Source: a bacterium HR27
GTDB lineage: Bacteria > Chloroflexota > Chloroflexia > Thermomicrobiales > Thermomicrobiaceae
Direction of reading: 5' to 3'
Length of the DNA: 7,754 bases
Assembly (NCBI GenBank): GCA_002898975.1
Contig: BEID01000051.1
Location: 1-7,754, forward strand
The position numbers and the translations under genes were made by a program. The notes under the pieces are model-generated. The model was not told the DNA's origin and did not search any database. It worked only from the letters and a program-made list of their open reading frames with translations. Positions 5,431 to 7,754 of the stretch are shown here, piece by piece (position 1 is the stretch's first letter; the number at the start of each line of letters is the position of its first letter).

Positions 5431-7754
5431 ATGGCGATGAAGAGCAGCGAAATCCGCCGGGCATTCATCGAGTTCTTCGCGGAGCGAGGGCATGTACAGG
5501 TGCCCAGTTCGTCGCTGATTCCTTCCGATCCGACCGTACTCCTCACTACGGCTGGTATGCAGCAGATGGTGCCCTATTTTCTCGGGCTCGAGCGGCCACC
5601 CCATACGCGTCTCACGTCGATTCAGAAATGTTTTCGAACAGTCGACATCGATGAAGTCGGCGACGAAAGTCATCTCACGTTTTTCGAAATGCTTGGAAAT
5701 TTTTCCATCGGTGACTATTTCAAGGCGGAGGCGATCAGCTGGGCCTGGGAATTCCTCACCAAGTGGCTCGGGGTACCGGCGGAAAAGTGGTACCCAACTG
5801 TCCATCCGGACGACGACTTTTCCTACCGCTACTGGCGCGATGCGATCGGTGTCCCGGAAGCGCGCATCTTCAAGTTGACAGATAACTGGTGGGGGCCGGT
5901 TGGGGAAACGGGACCGAATGGGCCCGATTCGGAAATCCACTACGATCGAGGACCGGAATTCGGCTGCGGTCAGCCCGGCTGTGGTCCCGGATGCGACTGT
6001 GGCCGATTTCTCGAGACCTGGAATCTCGTCTTCATGGAGTTCTACAAGGAGCCGGATGGAACACAGCGGCCTCTACCGAAGAAAAACATCGATACCGGCA
6101 TGGGACTGGAGCGCATTTCGCTCATCATGCAAGGAGTGGGATCGGTTTTCGAGACCGACCTCTTCTTCCCGATTCTCAGCGAGGCTGCAGCGATCGCGGG
6201 TGTTCGCTACAAGGATGATCCGCGCGTCGACCGCTCACTTCGGGTGATCGCCGATCATGCCCGCGGTGTGACGTTCCTGATCGGTGACGGTGTTTTCCCG
6301 AGCAACGAGGGGCGAGGTTACGTGCTCCGGCGCGTGCTGCGCCGTGCAGTGCGCCATGGGCGGCTGCTTGGAATCGAGCGGCTTTTCCTGGAACGCCTCG
6401 CTGATGTCGTGATCGAAATGTTCGCCCAGTACTATCCGAACCTCGCCGAGCAACGGGAACGGATTCATCGGGTCATTCGGCACGAGGAAGAGCATTTCCA
6501 GCGAACACTCGCGACCGGCCTGGCGCGCTTCGAGACGCTTGTCGAGCAACTCCAACGAGCAGGTGAGTCAGTCATTCCAGGTGACGAGGCGTTCCGCCTG
6601 TACGATACCTACGGGTTCCCCTACGAGCTGACGGAAGAACTGGCGCGCGAGGCTGGGTTGTCGGTCGATCGCGCTGGCTTCGAGCAGGCGCTCGAGCGGC
6701 AGCGACAACTCAGTCGCGCGAGTGCTGGGCGCTTCGCCGATACGCAGCGCCAGCGTGCTGAACTCTACGCACGCTTTTCGGAGCGACCGACAACGTTTCT
6801 CGGTTACGAGACGACGCAAGCAGAGGCAACGATCGTCGGGATCCTCGACGTCAGCGACGCGCGCACCGTGGCGGAAGCGGGAGACGAGGTCGAAATCATC
6901 CTCGATCGCACGCCGTTCTACGGTGAGGCCGGCGGACAGGTCGGTGACACCGGCGAGATTCGTGCCGACACGGGTATCGTGGTCGTCGAAGATACGCAAC
7001 GCCCGACCCCGGAGCTGATCGCGCACCGGGGGCGGGTGCGCGAAGGGTATGTCCAGGTCGGCCAACCAGTCGTCGCGGTCGTCGACGCCGAGCGACGTGC
7101 AGCGATCCGACGGAATCATACGGCGACACATCTCTTGCATGCGGCGCTGCGACGAGTGCTCGGTGAGCATGCACTGCAGGCCGGTTCGTTGGTCGCGCCG
7201 GATCGTCTACGTTTCGACTTCGCACACCCGGAGGCTCTCTCGGAAGAGCAGCTGCATGCGATCGAAGAACTGGTCAACGAGCAGATCGTTCACGACTGGC
7301 CGGTCGAAGTTCGGTATCTTCCGTTTCGCGAGGCGTTGGCGGAGGGGGCGATCGCGCTCTTCGGTGAAAAGTACGGTGAGACCGTCCGTGTCGTGACGAT
7401 CGACGGGTTTAGCAAAGAGTTGTGCGGTGGCACGCACGTCGGCCACACGGGGGAAATCGGCTATTTCCTGATTACAGACGAAAGTAGTATCGCGAGCGGC
7501 GTGCGACGCATCGAGGCGGTGACCGGATTGGCAGCGGTTCGCGCTGCACGACAGATGATCGAACTCGCGAGCGAAGCAGCGCGCCAGCTGCGTGTGCCGC
7601 TGGAGCAGCTACCACAGCAGATCGACCGGTTGCAGCGAGACGTCCGTGAGCAGGCGAAGGAGATCGAGCGACTTGCAGCGGAACTAGCAGCCGAGCGGGT
7701 GTTGCCGCTTGTCGAATCGGCCGAACGAGTGGATGGTTTCCGCATCCTGAGTGC
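5431..7754 (+). CDS. alaS: Alanyl-tRNA synthetase, C-terminus cut by window edge
   Basis: AlaRS attaches alanine to tRNA-Ala and hydrolyses mischarged Ser- or Gly-tRNA. The frame is open for 774 codons to the window edge; the family is about 870-900 residues, so roughly the last 100, most of the C-Ala domain, are missing. Class II motif 1 is around SLIPSDPTVLLTTAGMQQMV (28-47), motif 2 around KCFRTVDIDEVGDESHLTFF (66-85), and motif 3 is DTGMGLERI (221-229). A cysteine cluster follows the catalytic loop (C179, C184, C188, C190, then WNLVFMEFY). The beta-barrel signature DRTPFYGEAGGQVGDTGEI precedes the editing domain, whose metal site is complete: HTATH (H563, H567) and CGGTH (C665, H669). The final stretch is a coiled coil (about 730-765). 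AGGGAG lies four bases before the ATG at 5431; an ATG two codons later is equally possible. An in-frame ATG at 5368 would add 21 atypical residues and is rejected. Confidence 0.97.
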   Translation, partial: MAMKSSEIRRAFIEFFAERGHVQVPSSSLIPSDPTVLLTTAGMQQMVPYFLGLERPPHTRLTSIQKCFRTVDIDEVGDESHLTFFEMLGNFSIGDYFKAEAISWAWEFLTKWLGVPAEKWYPTVHPDDDFSYRYWRDAIGVPEARIFKLTDNWWGPVGETGPNGPDSEIHYDRGPEFGCGQPGCGPGCDCGRFLETWNLVFMEFYKEPDGTQRPLPKKNIDTGMGLERISLIMQGVGSVFETDLFFPILSEAAAIAGVRYKDDPRVDRSLRVIADHARGVTFLIGDGVFPSNEGRGYVLRRVLRRAVRHGRLLGIERLFLERLADVVIEMFAQYYPNLAEQRERIHRVIRHEEEHFQRTLATGLARFETLVEQLQRAGESVIPGDEAFRLYDTYGFPYELTEELAREAGLSVDRAGFEQALERQRQLSRASAGRFADTQRQRAELYARFSERPTTFLGYETTQAEATIVGILDVSDARTVAEAGDEVEIILDRTPFYGEAGGQVGDTGEIRADTGIVVVEDTQRPTPELIAHRGRVREGYVQVGQPVVAVVDAERRAAIRRNHTATHLLHAALRRVLGEHALQAGSLVAPDRLRFDFAHPEALSEEQLHAIEELVNEQIVHDWPVEVRYLPFREALAEGAIALFGEKYGETVRVVTIDGFSKELCGGTHVGHTGEIGYFLITDESSIASGVRRIEAVTGLAAVRAARQMIELASEAARQLRVPLEQLPQQIDRLQRDVREQAKEIERLAAELAAERVLPLVESAERVDGFRILS

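Noticed and set aside
5118..5940. Long minus-strand open frames opposite the start of alaS
   Set aside because: They overlap a strongly supported AlaRS sequence, have biased Arg/Ser/Pro-rich translations and no recognisable domain; typical antisense shadows of GC-rich coding DNA.

Overview
The window is a GC-rich (about 60%), gene-dense bacterial chromosome segment made almost entirely of housekeeping genes. The protein sequences look like a thermophilic Chloroflexota, and Thermomicrobium or a relative is my best guess. That assignment comes from general resemblance of the proteins and from the LexA-box type (GAAC-N4-GTTC); it has not been tested. I see no phage, insertion sequence, CRISPR array or toxin/defence island.

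Left arm (1-2596, all minus strand, read right to left): a small membrane-anchored or lipoprotein TPR protein, a 63-residue Trm112-like zinc-ribbon protein, ruvB (Holliday-junction branch-migration ATPase) and queA (queuosine biosynthesis, cut by the left window edge). Between trm112 and ruvB lies a convincing regulatory element: a perfect 14-bp palindrome matching the Gram-positive/Actinobacterial LexA (SOS) box. It fills the spacer of a TTGATC-17-TATGCT promoter, which implies that ruvB, and queA overlapping it by 32 nt, can be induced by DNA damage separately from the two upstream genes.

Centre (2622-3286, minus strand): a stable-RNA operon. One promoter precedes tRNA-Leu(CAG), then rnpB (the RNase P ribozyme RNA), then tRNA-His(GTG), then an intrinsic terminator. 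The ribozyme RNA therefore sits between two of its own substrates. The leader has an 8-bp hairpin whose arm occurs a third time upstream of the -10 box.

Right arm: a Kef/CPA2-type cation:proton antiporter with a C-terminal Rossmann (TrkA-N/RCK) domain on the minus strand (3329-5050). A 380-bp divergent intergenic region follows, then alaS on the plus strand, cut by the right window edge. The alaS promoter (TTGACG-17-CATACT) has a perfect 12-bp palindrome at its predicted start site. This recalls the known autorepression of E. coli alanyl-tRNA synthetase at a palindrome flanking its own start.

The genes share an RNA-maturation and translation theme (alaS, two tRNAs, rnpB, queA, possibly trm112) with ruvB under a DNA-damage switch. 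Nothing here is clearly a new system. The most interesting points are regulatory (SOS control of ruvB-queA, the alaS palindrome, the rnpB sandwich), plus an apparent roughly ten-fold excess of the hexamer CGATCG.
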